Assembly: GCF_002242805.1 (NCBI RefSeq)
Contig: NZ_MCGQ01000013.1
Coordinates: forward strand, 378,540 to 442,539
Length of the DNA stretch: 64,000 nt
Reading direction: 5' to 3'
DNA from: Streptomyces diastatochromogenes
GTDB taxonomy: Bacteria; Actinomycetota; Actinomycetes; Streptomycetales; Streptomycetaceae
Shown in pieces: positions 8,643 to 16,484 of this stretch. Position numbers and translations under genes: made by a program. Each line of letters opens with the position of its first letter. The stretch's first letter is position 1. Below the pieces are notes generated by a model. It did no database searches, had not been told where the DNA came from, and saw only the letters and a list, made by a program, of their open reading frames with translations.

Positions 8643-8828
8643 CTGAAGGCACTCCCCGTGTCCCGTCTTCTGTTCTCGGCCGCGTCCCTCGGTGTTACCG
8701 GCCGCTTCTCGTCCAGTTCGCGGCCCCGTCCCGTGGACCGGCGACCTGCCCCGATTCGTGACGCTAGCACGCACCCCGCCGCGGGGCTCCGTCGGCGGGG
8801 TGGGGGAGTGGTGCAGCGGGCGTACGGC

Positions 8829-11201
8829 TCAGCCGAGGCGGGTCAGCTTGTCCGTGAAGCCGGGTTCGGTCAGGGCCTTCTGCAGCGCCACCGGCACGGT
8901 CACCGCACCGGCCGAACCGTCACCCACGGTGAGCGAACCGACCTTGGTGCCGGCCTTCGCGGTGTGCGGTACGACATCCGAGGTGAAGGACAGCTTCACC
9001 TTCAGGCCGGCCCAGCCGGCCGCCGTGACGTCCTTCGTCGCCACGACCGGCGTACGACCGCCGAGCCCGTCGTCGACGTACCCGACGACATCGCCCTTCT
9101 TCAGGATCGTCGCCGACTTCAGCGCGCCCTGCGCGGACCGGATCAGCTTGTCGCCCGCGTCCAGGACGCCGCTGATGATGGTGTTGTCGAAGCCGCCGGC
9201 GGGCTGGCGCATCACGGCGCCGATGATGGTGCGGGTCTCGCCGCCGACCTCCTGCTTCGCCGCGAAGACGAGGTTGCCGAGGGCGGAGGTGGTGGTGCCG
9301 GTCTTGATGCCGACGACGTTGTTGTGGCCGACCAGGCGGTTGTAGTTGGAGTGGTTGACGCCCTTGTAGTCGTCGTACGACATCATCGCCGCGACCTCGC
9401 GGAAGGCGGGCTGCTGCATCGCCGCCTTGGCCAGCTTGACCTGGTCCACGGCCGTGCTGACCGTCGAGTCCGTCAGGCCCGAGGGGTCGGTGTACGTGGT
9501 GTTGGTCATGCCGAGCTTCTTCGCGGCGGCGTTCATCTTCGTCACGAACGCCTTCTCCGTACTCGAGTCCCAGCGGGCGAGCAGCCGGGCCACGTTGTTG
9601 GCGGAGGGCAGGAGGATGGCCTCCAGAGCCTCGCGCTCGGAGATCTTGTCACCGGCGGTGACCGGGACGGTGGACTCCTGGCCGGCGTCCGACTGCTCCT
9701 CGGCGGGCTTGTCGATCGTGATCTTCGGGCCGGCCTCGCCGCTCTTGAGCGGGTGGTCGCGCAGGATCAGGTACGCCGTCATGACCTTCGCGACGCTCGC
9801 GATCGGTACGGGCTTCTGGGTGCCGGAGGAGCCGAACGTGCCGATGCCCTGGACGTCCAGGGCGGCCTGGCCGGTGGACGGCCACGGGATGTCGGCCTTG
9901 CCGCCCTCGAAGGTGTAGGTGTCCTTCGCGGTGAGGTCGAGGGTGGGCTGGGGGAGCGGGCGGACGGCCTGTACGACCGCAAAGATGACCGCCAGGAGGA
10001 GGACCAGCGGGGTCCAGATCTTGACCCGGCGCACGAGCGTGCGGACCGGGGTCTCCGGGGGCCGGGGCGTGTTCGTCAGCTCGGCCAGCAGGTCCAGCGG
10101 GGGCTTGGGCGGGAGGGGCTGCTGGGTGGTGCGCTCGGGGCCGACCTGGGGGAGGGCGGTGGTGGGGGCGGTGGTGTCCGTCTTCAGCGGGACGAACTTG
10201 CTGCCGCCGAGCTTGAGGGTGGTGGTGGGCTGGTCCACCGCGGGCTTCTTGGGGCGGACGGCCTTGATGAGCGTGGTCGGCTGATCAACCCCCTTCGCCT
10301 CGGCTTCGCGGGGTGCCTGCGGGTCCTTGTCGGCGTCCTTCGCCTCGGCTTCGCCGTCGGCGGTCTCGTTCCCACCCGCACCACCCGTGCGGGTCTCGTC
10401 GTCGGCTGCGGGTGGCCCCTGTGGGGCGTCCTCGCCGTCGGCGGCCTCCGGGTCGTCGTCCGCGGTCTGCGAGTCCTCCTCGGCGGCCTGCGGCTTCTCG
10501 TCGGTGACCTCTGCCTCGTCCTCGGCAGCGGGCTTCGCCTCGTCCTCGGCGTCGGCCTCTGCGTCTGCGTCGGCGTTCTCGACCTCGGTGTCAGCCTTCG
10601 CGTCTGCGTCGGCGTTCTCGACCTCGGTGTCAGCCTTCGCGTCTGCGTCGGCCTCCTCGGGCTCGGCGTCAGCCTTCGGCTCGTCCTCGGTGTCGTCGTC
10701 CGACTCGGCGTCAGCCTTCGTGCCCACGCTCGCGTCCTTGGCCGGTTCCGACCCTGCGTCGGCCTTTGCTTCCGCGTCGTCGTCCTCGGCCGACTCCGAC
10801 CCCGCGTCGGCCTTTGCCTCCGCGTCCTCGGCCGACTCGGCGTCAGGCTCCGCCTTCGCCTCAGTCTCCGGCTCGGTCTCCGTGTCCGCCTCAGCCTCCG
10901 CTGTCTCCGGCTGGTCGGACTCGGCCTCCTGCTCGGGGTCTTCGGGGGTGTCGGCCGAGCGGACCCAGGCCGAGACCGCCTCGCGCAGGGCGGTGTCGTC
11001 GTCCTCGGAGTTGGCGGCAGGCTTCGCGTCGCGGATGGAGAGGACCTTCGTCGCCGTGTCCACCGCGGCGCTCGCGGAATCCTTTTCGCGGGACACCGCG
11101 AGGCGCGGATCGCGGGGCTCGGGAACCGTACCCGCGCTCCCCGGCGTCGGTTCCGCCGACGACTCGTGCTGCTTCGACCTGTCGGGGGACTCGCCCGCCA
11201 C
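8829..11201 (-). CDS. D-alanyl-D-alanine carboxypeptidase with long acidic N-terminal region
   Basis: The 790-residue protein ends in a penicillin-binding D,D-carboxypeptidase (S11) domain: SVAK (Ser469, Lys472), SAN (Ser533) and KTG (Lys633) motifs in the right order. It trims stem peptides of peptidoglycan outside the membrane. One transmembrane helix near residues 395-415 anchors it with the N-terminus inside. The first 350 residues are a repetitive Ala/Glu/Asp-rich cytoplasmic tail, unusual for the family (about 400 residues). The GTG at 11201 is preferred over an ATG at 11252 because GAGGAGG lies 5 nt upstream. The gene is divergent from the GPP34 gene. Confidence 0.9.
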   Translation of the reverse strand: MAGESPDRSKQHESSAEPTPGSAGTVPEPRDPRLAVSREKDSASAAVDTATKVLSIRDAKPAANSEDDDTALREAVSAWVRSADTPEDPEQEAESDQPETAEAEADTETEPETEAKAEPDAESAEDAEAKADAGSESAEDDDAEAKADAGSEPAKDASVGTKADAESDDDTEDEPKADAEPEEADADAKADTEVENADADAKADTEVENADADAEADAEDEAKPAAEDEAEVTDEKPQAAEEDSQTADDDPEAADGEDAPQGPPAADDETRTGGAGGNETADGEAEAKDADKDPQAPREAEAKGVDQPTTLIKAVRPKKPAVDQPTTTLKLGGSKFVPLKTDTTAPTTALPQVGPERTTQQPLPPKPPLDLLAELTNTPRPPETPVRTLVRRVKIWTPLVLLLAVIFAVVQAVRPLPQPTLDLTAKDTYTFEGGKADIPWPSTGQAALDVQGIGTFGSSGTQKPVPIASVAKVMTAYLILRDHPLKSGEAGPKITIDKPAEEQSDAGQESTVPVTAGDKISEREALEAILLPSANNVARLLARWDSSTEKAFVTKMNAAAKKLGMTNTTYTDPSGLTDSTVSTAVDQVKLAKAAMQQPAFREVAAMMSYDDYKGVNHSNYNRLVGHNNVVGIKTGTTTSALGNLVFAAKQEVGGETRTIIGAVMRQPAGGFDNTIISGVLDAGDKLIRSAQGALKSATILKKGDVVGYVDDGLGGRTPVVATKDVTAAGWAGLKVKLSFTSDVVPHTAKAGTKVGSLTVGDGSAGAVTVPVALQKALTEPGFTDKLTRLG
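10561..10652. repeat. 39-bp tandem repeat inside the carboxypeptidase gene
   Basis: Two identical 39-bp units at 10561-10599 and 10600-10638, plus the first 14 bp of a third, encode a 13-residue acidic repeat (KADTEVENADADA). Neighbouring segments repeat AEAKADAGSE. The identical copies indicate recent slippage, so the acidic tail probably varies between strains. Confidence 0.85.
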
Positions 11202-11396
11202 CGATGCCTCCTCGTGCGCCGCACGCCCACGCGCGCGCCCTGTCCGAACCATGTACCAGTGTCCTGTGTGAGGGCTTGGCCCCTGTGGTAGACGAGAACG
11301 ACATACCTACCGGTTCCCTCACGAACCGGTCACGCACCCTCGACAGACCAATGTGAGAGGGGTCACCCTGTCTGTCATCCACGCGGGGAGGCATGG

Positions 11397-12152
11397 ATGG
11401 GCAGGAGCCGCAGAACAATTCCGGAGGAGCTTCTGCTGCTGGCATTGGACCCGGCCACGGGTACCACTGCACAGCCGCAGTCGCTCGACCTCGGTCTGGC
11501 CGGAGCGCAGCTAGTGGAGCTGGCGCTGGCCGGACGGATAGCCCCAGACGGGGATCGTATCGCCGTGGTGGTACCACGGCCGACTGGAGATCCGACTTTG
11601 GACAGTGCGTTGGAGTTGCTGCGAAGGCGTGGCGCTCCCGTACGCGCCGTCCACTGGATCGGCGGGCCCCGGCTGGGGCTGCGTCAGATCTACCTCTCGC
11701 ATCTCGAACGGTGCGGCATGGTTGCCGCCGTACCGGGACAGATGTGCGGGGTGCTGCCGACGACTCGCTACCAGGCGACGGACACAGAGATCAGCCGGGA
11801 GATCCGTGCCCGGCTGGATTCCGCGATCCGCACCGGCGTACCGCCGGACCCGCGGACCGCGGCGCTCGCCGCCCTGGCGCACGCCGTCGGACTCGGCAAG
11901 CACCTGTATCCGGGGAACGAGGGCCGCTCCTCGCGTTCCCGGTTGCGGGATCTGATCCGGCACGACCCCATGGGCGGGCTGGTCGCGCATGCCGTGATGG
12001 ACGTACAGAACGGCGCGGCGGCCCAGCCGCGGCGCGGTCCGGCCACGGCCGGCCGCCAGGCGGGGCCCGGAGCCAGGGCCGCGGCGGAACCCGCACGCGG
12101 GGTTCCGATGCAGCCGCACCGCGGGTCCATGGCGCGCGCCGTGGCCCACTGA
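11397..12152 (+). CDS. GPP34-family (GOLPH3-like) phosphoprotein
   Basis: This 251-residue protein has the GPP34 pattern: an N-terminal EELLLLALDPATG segment, LDLGLAGAQLVELALAGRI around residues 29-47 and later regular helices. Eukaryotic relatives (GOLPH3/Vps74) bind phosphoinositides and sort Golgi enzymes. Streptomyces carry many copies whose role is unknown. The last 45 residues are a basic, Pro/Ala-rich tail. The ATG at 11397 has GGGAGG 5 nt upstream. A strong hairpin terminator follows at 12198, so it is probably a single-gene transcript. Confidence 0.85.
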   Translation: MGRSRRTIPEELLLLALDPATGTTAQPQSLDLGLAGAQLVELALAGRIAPDGDRIAVVVPRPTGDPTLDSALELLRRRGAPVRAVHWIGGPRLGLRQIYLSHLERCGMVAAVPGQMCGVLPTTRYQATDTEISREIRARLDSAIRTGVPPDPRTAALAALAHAVGLGKHLYPGNEGRSSRSRLRDLIRHDPMGGLVAHAVMDVQNGAAAQPRRGPATAGRQAGPGARAAAEPARGVPMQPHRGSMARAVAH

Positions 12153-12197
12153 GCCGCACCGTCAGTCCCCAAGAACCGGTTCGGGAGCCGCTGGTTC

Positions 12198-12238
12198 GAG
12201 CGGGGTGGCGAGACCCTCGTGGTCTCACCACCCCGCTC
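12198..12238 (+). terminator. hairpin terminator after the GPP34 gene
   Basis: An 11-bp outer stem (12198-12208 with 12228-12238) and a 6-bp inner stem (12210-12215 with 12221-12226) are separated by one C/A mismatch around a CTCGT loop. It lies 46 bp after the GPP34 stop codon. Confidence 0.75.
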
Positions 12239-12393
12239 AACCGCGTTCGGACCCGTAAATCCGTGCCCGAACTGACGCGTACGCGCCGCATATCCACTGT
12301 TTCCCAGCGGTAGAAACCACCTTGGTGGCAGTCTGCTCAACAGCAGATACACAAAGTGTTAGGTACAGGCAGGCAGCCGGAGGTGCACGTCCC

Positions 12394-13251
12394 GTGGCGT
12401 CCAATGTCAATCCCACCGTCAGACGACGCCGGCTGGGCCAGGAGCTGCGCAGGCTCCGAGAGCTCAAGGGCATGACGGCCGAAGAGGTGGCGGAGCGGCT
12501 GCTCGTGTCGCAGTCGAAGATCAGTCGGCTGGAGAACGGCCGCAGAAGCATCAGTCAGCGTGACGTGCGCGATCTGTGCGGGGTGTACGAGGTCGAGGAC
12601 CAGCGGATCGTCGATTCGCTGATGGAGATGGCCCGGGACTCGCGGCAGCAGGGCTGGTGGCACACGTTCGGGGACATCCCGTACAGCGTGTACATCGGCC
12701 TGGAGACCGACGCCGAGTCGCTGCGGGTCTACGAACCCCAGCTGGTGACCGGTCTGTTGCAGACCCGCGCGTACGCGGAGGCCCTGGTGCAGGGCGCGTT
12801 GCCGGAGACGTCGACCGCGGAGATCGAGAAGCGCGTGCAGGTGCGCATGCGCCGACAGGAACGTATCACCGCCGAGGGCACCCCCCTGCGGCTGTGGGTG
12901 GTGCTGGACGAGGCGGCGCTGAAGCGGGTCGTCGGCAGCAAGCTGGTGATGCGTGAGCAGTTGGAGCACCTGATCGAGATGTCCCAGCTGCCGCACGTCA
13001 CCGTGCAGGTGCTGCCCTTCGAGGTGGGCGCGCACCCGGGGCTCAACGGGCAGTACGCGATCCTGGAGTTCACGGACGCGGCCGACTCCAGCGTGGTCTA
13101 CCTGGAGGGCGTCACCAGCGACCTGTACCTGGAGAAGGCGCAGGACGTGCAGAAGTACGCCGTGATGTACGAGCACTTGAGGGCACAGTCCCTCAATGTG
13201 GAGCAATCCCGGCAATACATCTCCGACGTGGCGAAATCCTACGCCGATTGA
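12394..13251 (+). CDS. XRE-family regulator with DUF5753 domain
   Basis: The 285-residue protein has an N-terminal XRE helix-turn-helix (about residues 14-70; AEEVAERLLVSQSKISRLENG) and a DUF5753 sensor/partner domain in the rest (LQTRAYAEAL, LPFEVGAHPG, VYLEG). This architecture is that of the WhiJ/AbaA-type regulators that pair with DUF397 proteins and affect development and antibiotic production in Streptomyces. The GTG at 12394 is chosen because GGAGG lies 10 nt upstream; an upstream in-frame start at 12322 lacks a ribosome site. The DUF397 gene follows 191 bp downstream on the same strand and is its likely partner. Confidence 0.9.
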   Translation: MASNVNPTVRRRRLGQELRRLRELKGMTAEEVAERLLVSQSKISRLENGRRSISQRDVRDLCGVYEVEDQRIVDSLMEMARDSRQQGWWHTFGDIPYSVYIGLETDAESLRVYEPQLVTGLLQTRAYAEALVQGALPETSTAEIEKRVQVRMRRQERITAEGTPLRLWVVLDEAALKRVVGSKLVMREQLEHLIEMSQLPHVTVQVLPFEVGAHPGLNGQYAILEFTDAADSSVVYLEGVTSDLYLEKAQDVQKYAVMYEHLRAQSLNVEQSRQYISDVAKSYAD

Positions 13252-13442
13252 GCCCTGCTCCACAGGAAGTGCCGGATCGTACACCGTGGTGACGATTCAG
13301 CGGAAGGCCCACCTGGAATATGCCATCCGCTTGAGTGAACGGCTACTCCAGCAGAGGCGGTTGCCCGGTAGCGTCGATCACGCCAATCAGACGACAAGGT
13401 TGGCGTGAACCGCACCACCAGCAACTCGCAACAGGAGTGGAC

Positions 13443-13634
13443 ATGGCACTGATTCAGGGCGCTTCGGAGACGTGGATGAAGTCTTCCTATTCCGCGGGCA
13501 ACGGCGCCTGCGTCGAGGTCAAGTCGCCCACCGCCGCGGAGCTCGCCGTACGCGACTCCAAGGTGACCGAGGGCCCGATCCTGGCCTTCCCCGCCAACGC
13601 GTGGAACGCCTTCGTGTCCTCGGTCAAGGCGTAG
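13443..13634 (+). CDS. DUF397 protein
   Basis: This 63-residue protein carries the complete DUF397 signature: WMKSSYSAGNGACVEV followed by AVRDSKVTEGPILAF and a final tryptophan-containing helix (NAWNAFVSSVKA). DUF397 proteins are small partners of XRE-DUF5753 regulators. Genetic work on the whiJ-type loci suggests they relieve or modulate DNA binding. The ATG at 13443 follows ACAGGAG by 6-7 nt. The gap to the regulator upstream (191 bp) is long enough for a separate promoter. A terminator-like hairpin lies 65 bp downstream. Confidence 0.92.
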   Translation: MALIQGASETWMKSSYSAGNGACVEVKSPTAAELAVRDSKVTEGPILAFPANAWNAFVSSVKA

Positions 13635-13698
13635 GGAGCCCTCCCTGACGTTCCCTCGCAGACACGTCCGACGACAACTGCACACGCGTCACCCCGCA

Positions 13699-13738
13699 GA
13701 GCCCTCTCGACGAGTCGCCGTCCTTGCCGAGGGGGCTC
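13699..13738. terminator. hairpin between convergent DUF397 and merR genes
   Basis: GAGCCCTCTCG (13699-13709) pairs with CGAGGGGGCTC (13728-13738) with one wobble pair and an 18-nt loop. It sits between the converging DUF397 and merR genes. Confidence 0.6.
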
Positions 13739-13757
13739 GGCCATGCCCGGCCCGGGG

Positions 13758-14606
13758 CTACTTCACCGGGAAGGCCACATCGCACACCGGATCCCCGGGC
13801 CCGGCCGCGTCCCAGTCCGCGAAGTACACCTCGCGGCAGGGGCCGGCCATCTCCAGGCCCTCCCGGCCCATCCACTGCTCCACCGCCTCGAAGGCGGCGA
13901 GGATCTGCGGGTGGGCCACCTGGGCCTTGGTGATCCGGGTGTAGGCCAGCCGGGCCGCCGGCTCCACCCGCACCCGGGTCGCCCAGGTCCGCCCGTGCGC
14001 CTCCACCCACGCCCGGGCCGCCGCCTCGTCCGCCACCGGAACACAGGACTCGGCGGGCCCGTCACTCTCCATCGACACCTCGGAGTGGTAGACGACGAAC
14101 GGTGCCCCCGCCACGCCCCCGCACTCCCGCGCCGCCTCCAGCAGCCGGGTCAGCGATCCGCCGATCCAGGCCGGCAGCTCGTCCGCGAGCGTGTGCCGGG
14201 TCTCGGTGATCACCACCCGCGCGGGCACGTCCACCGTCTCGACCACGAACTTGTCGTACATCTCGGAGCTCCTCCCCGACAGTCGTCCACGGAGGTACTC
14301 GGCGAGGGTGCGCTGCCCGGCCACCCGGGTCTCCACGTCCGCCCAGTAGGCGGCGAGCAGATCCGCGGCCTCGGTTCCCCGCGCCCCGACCACCTCGGCG
14401 ATCCGGGCGAGCGGCATGTCCAGCTGCCGCAGCAGGGCCACCAGACGGGCGCGTTCCACCTGGTCGGCGCGGTAGTAGCGGTAACCGCTGGCCTCGTCGA
14501 CGTGTGCCGGGGCGAGCAGGCCGAGGCGGTCGTACAGCCGCAGCGCCTTGGCCGAGAGCCGGGCCCGCGCGGCGAACGCGCCGATGGTCAGCAGCTCCTC
14601 GTTCAC
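13758..14606 (-). CDS. MerR-family regulator with GyrI-like effector domain
   Basis: The protein (282 residues from GTG 14606) has a MerR helix-turn-helix at its N-terminus (LTIGAFAARARLSAKALRLYDRLGLL, then GYRYYRADQVERARL). A linker helix and a GyrI-like ligand-binding domain of the BmrR/TipA-effector kind follow from about residue 122. Such proteins bend operator DNA on binding hydrophobic ligands. An ATG at 14615 is in frame, but GGAGG is directly adjacent to it, whereas the GTG at 14606 has ideal spacing; the start is thus uncertain by three codons. It is co-directional with the glutathione peroxidase gene 75 bp upstream. Confidence 0.88.
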   Translation of the reverse strand: MNEELLTIGAFAARARLSAKALRLYDRLGLLAPAHVDEASGYRYYRADQVERARLVALLRQLDMPLARIAEVVGARGTEAADLLAAYWADVETRVAGQRTLAEYLRGRLSGRSSEMYDKFVVETVDVPARVVITETRHTLADELPAWIGGSLTRLLEAARECGGVAGAPFVVYHSEVSMESDGPAESCVPVADEAAARAWVEAHGRTWATRVRVEPAARLAYTRITKAQVAHPQILAAFEAVEQWMGREGLEMAGPCREVYFADWDAAGPGDPVCDVAFPVK

Positions 14607-14689
14607 GATTGCCATCCTCCGTCACCGGGCGGTCCTTCCCGCCCGGTGACAAGGACGCTCAGCCCTGCCCCTGGGGCAAGGTCAACCGG

Positions 14690-15196
14690 CTAGCCCAGCT
14701 GCTTCTCGATGGCCGCCACGACCTCCGCGGACTCCGGCTCGGTCTGCGGCGAGAAGCGCGCGACGACCTGCCCGTCGCGGCCGATCAGGAACTTCTCGAA
14801 GTTCCAGCGGATGTCCCCGGTGTGCCCCTCGGCGTCGGCGAAGTCCACCAGACGCTCGTACAGCGCGTGCCGGCCCTCCCCGTTCACCTCGACCTTCTCG
14901 GTCAGCGGGAAGGTCACGCCGTACGTCGCCGAGCAGAACTCGGCGATCTCCTCGGCGGTGCCGGGCTCCTGCCCGAGGAACTGGTTGCAGGGCACGCCGA
15001 GCACGGTGAAGCCCTGCTCGGCGTACCGCTCCTGCAGCTTCTCCAGGCCCGTGTACTGCGGGGTCAGGCCGCACTTGGAGGCCACGTTCACGATGAGCAC
15101 GCTCTTGCCGGCGTACTGCGCCAGATTCGCGGAGCCGCCCTTGAGGGCCCCGATCTCGGTGTCCAGCACGGAGCCGTTCTGATCAGTAGTCGTCAT
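14690..15196 (-). CDS. glutathione peroxidase-family peroxidase (cysteine type)
   Basis: The 168-residue protein has the three family motifs: VNVASKCGLTPQY with peroxidatic Cys42, the GVPCNQFLGQEPG box carrying the catalytic Gln, and WNFEKFLI with the catalytic Trp. The active residue is cysteine (codon TGC), not selenocysteine. In actinobacteria, which lack glutathione, such enzymes normally use thioredoxin to reduce hydroperoxides. It has no signal peptide and is cytoplasmic. The gene lies between slipin and merR on the same strand and may share a transcript with merR. Confidence 0.95.
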   Translation of the reverse strand: MTTTDQNGSVLDTEIGALKGGSANLAQYAGKSVLIVNVASKCGLTPQYTGLEKLQERYAEQGFTVLGVPCNQFLGQEPGTAEEIAEFCSATYGVTFPLTEKVEVNGEGRHALYERLVDFADAEGHTGDIRWNFEKFLIGRDGQVVARFSPQTEPESAEVVAAIEKQLG

Positions 15197-15278
15197 GAGC
15201 GGATGCTAACTCCGGAGGATGACGGGCCCGGGGCGCGGGATCGGGTTACGGCCTCGGGTCCGCCGACGCCGACGACGG

Positions 15279-16208
15279 CTACTGCTGCTCGGCCGGAGCG
15301 GAGTCTGGGCCCGGCAGCTCGGCCGCCGGCGCGAACTTGTCGGCCACGGCCGCGATCTGCTCGATCCCGGCCCTGAGCCCATCGGCCGCCCGCGCGCTCT
15401 TCTCGATCTGGTTCTTCTCGACCTCGTTCTTCTCGACCTCCTGGTCGAGCTTCTTGGTCGCCCGGTCGAAGTAGCGCAGCAGCTCCACCGGGAACGGCAT
15501 CACGAGCGTGGAGTTCTTCTCGGCGGCGACCTCGACGACGGTCTGGAGCAGACGCAGCTGCATGGCCTCGGGGGTGTCGGACATGATCCGCGAGGCGTTG
15601 GCGAGCTGCTGCGCCGCCTGGAACTCGCCGTCCGCGGTGATGACCCGGGCCCGCCGCTCCCGCTCCGCCTCGGCCTGCCGCGACATGGACCGCTTCAGCG
15701 ACTCGGGCAGCTGTACGTCCTTGATCTCGACGCGGTCGATGTGGATGCCCCACCCCGCGGCAGGGCTGTCGATCATCAGGGCCAGCCCCTCGTGCAGCCG
15801 CTCCCGGTCGCTCAGCAGATCGTCCAGGTCGCTCTTGCCGATGATGGAGCGCAGGGAGGACTGGGCGACCTGCCCGACGGCGAAGTGGTAGTCCTGCACC
15901 TCGATGGCCGCCCGCACGGGGTCGGTCACCCGGAAGTAGACGACGGCGTCGACCTTCACCGACACGTTGTCCTTGGTGATGCCCTCCTGGGTGGGCACCG
16001 GCATGGTCACGATCTGCACGTTCACCTTGCGCATCCGGTCGGCGAACGGGATGAGGAAGGTGATGCCCGGCTGCCGGTGGCTGGGCAGGGCCTTGCCCCA
16101 CCGGAACACCACCCCGCGCTCCACCTGGTTGACGACGCGCATGCCGCTCTTCAGCACGAGCAGGAACAACGCGGCCACGACGACCACTGCGACGACGGTG
16201 CCTTCCAT
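15279..16208 (-). CDS. slipin / SPFH (band 7) membrane protein
   Basis: This 309-residue protein starts with one membrane helix (TVVAVVVVAALFLLVLKSG). It is followed by a band-7/SPFH domain (QVERGVVFRWGKAL, PGITFLIPFADRMRKV, VDAVVYFRV) and a coiled-coil rich in charged residues near residues 180-290. Slipins form membrane-bound oligomers that organise proteases or lipid domains. No NfeD partner gene is adjacent. The coiled-coil contains a short VEKNEVEKNQIEK repeat. The ATG at 16208 has GGAG 5 nt upstream. The spacer to the divergent M23 gene carries four 17-bp repeats. Confidence 0.9.
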   Translation of the reverse strand: MEGTVVAVVVVAALFLLVLKSGMRVVNQVERGVVFRWGKALPSHRQPGITFLIPFADRMRKVNVQIVTMPVPTQEGITKDNVSVKVDAVVYFRVTDPVRAAIEVQDYHFAVGQVAQSSLRSIIGKSDLDDLLSDRERLHEGLALMIDSPAAGWGIHIDRVEIKDVQLPESLKRSMSRQAEAERERRARVITADGEFQAAQQLANASRIMSDTPEAMQLRLLQTVVEVAAEKNSTLVMPFPVELLRYFDRATKKLDQEVEKNEVEKNQIEKSARAADGLRAGIEQIAAVADKFAPAAELPGPDSAPAEQQ

Positions 16209-16299
16209 GGCACTCCATTCTCCGACGCGACTTCCATCCGGTTCCGGACAACGGGGATGACATCACGGAGGGCGCCGATGGATGCGCCGGGGGTGTCAG

Positions 16300-16367
16300 G
16301 GATCCGTAAAGAAACCGGATCCGAGGAGAGTCCGGATCCGTGGAGAGTCCGGATCCATGCAGAGACC
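16300..16367. repeat. four 17-bp tandem repeats, each starting with GGATCC
   Basis: Units at 16300, 16317, 16334 and 16351 are each exactly 17 bp and begin GGATCC. Units 2 and 3 differ by one base (GGATCCGAGGAGAGTCC versus GGATCCGTGGAGAGTCC); units 1 and 4 are more diverged. The array lies in the divergent spacer between slipin and M23 genes and could hold direct-repeat binding sites for a regulator. Confidence 0.85.
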
Positions 16368-16484
16368 GGCGCCGGCTCAACACGCCGGGAGACGAACCCC
16401 GCGCCGCCTCTGATCGTCTTCCAGACGGCCGCGAGGAGCACCGCGCGGCCGCGACCACCGCCAGACCTGCGACCGGGGGGCCAC

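Noticed and set aside
8643..8774. 44-codon upstream extension of the large membrane protein
   Set aside because: No ribosome site at the upstream ATG; the GTG at 8642 has one.
6750..11291. 1513-residue plus-strand open frame
   Set aside because: It lies opposite two well-supported minus-strand genes, is Arg/Gly/Val-rich with no domains, and is explained by GC3 bias of the genes on the other strand.
16300..16367. CRISPR array
   Set aside because: Repeats are 17 bp, directly adjacent without spacers, and there are no cas genes.
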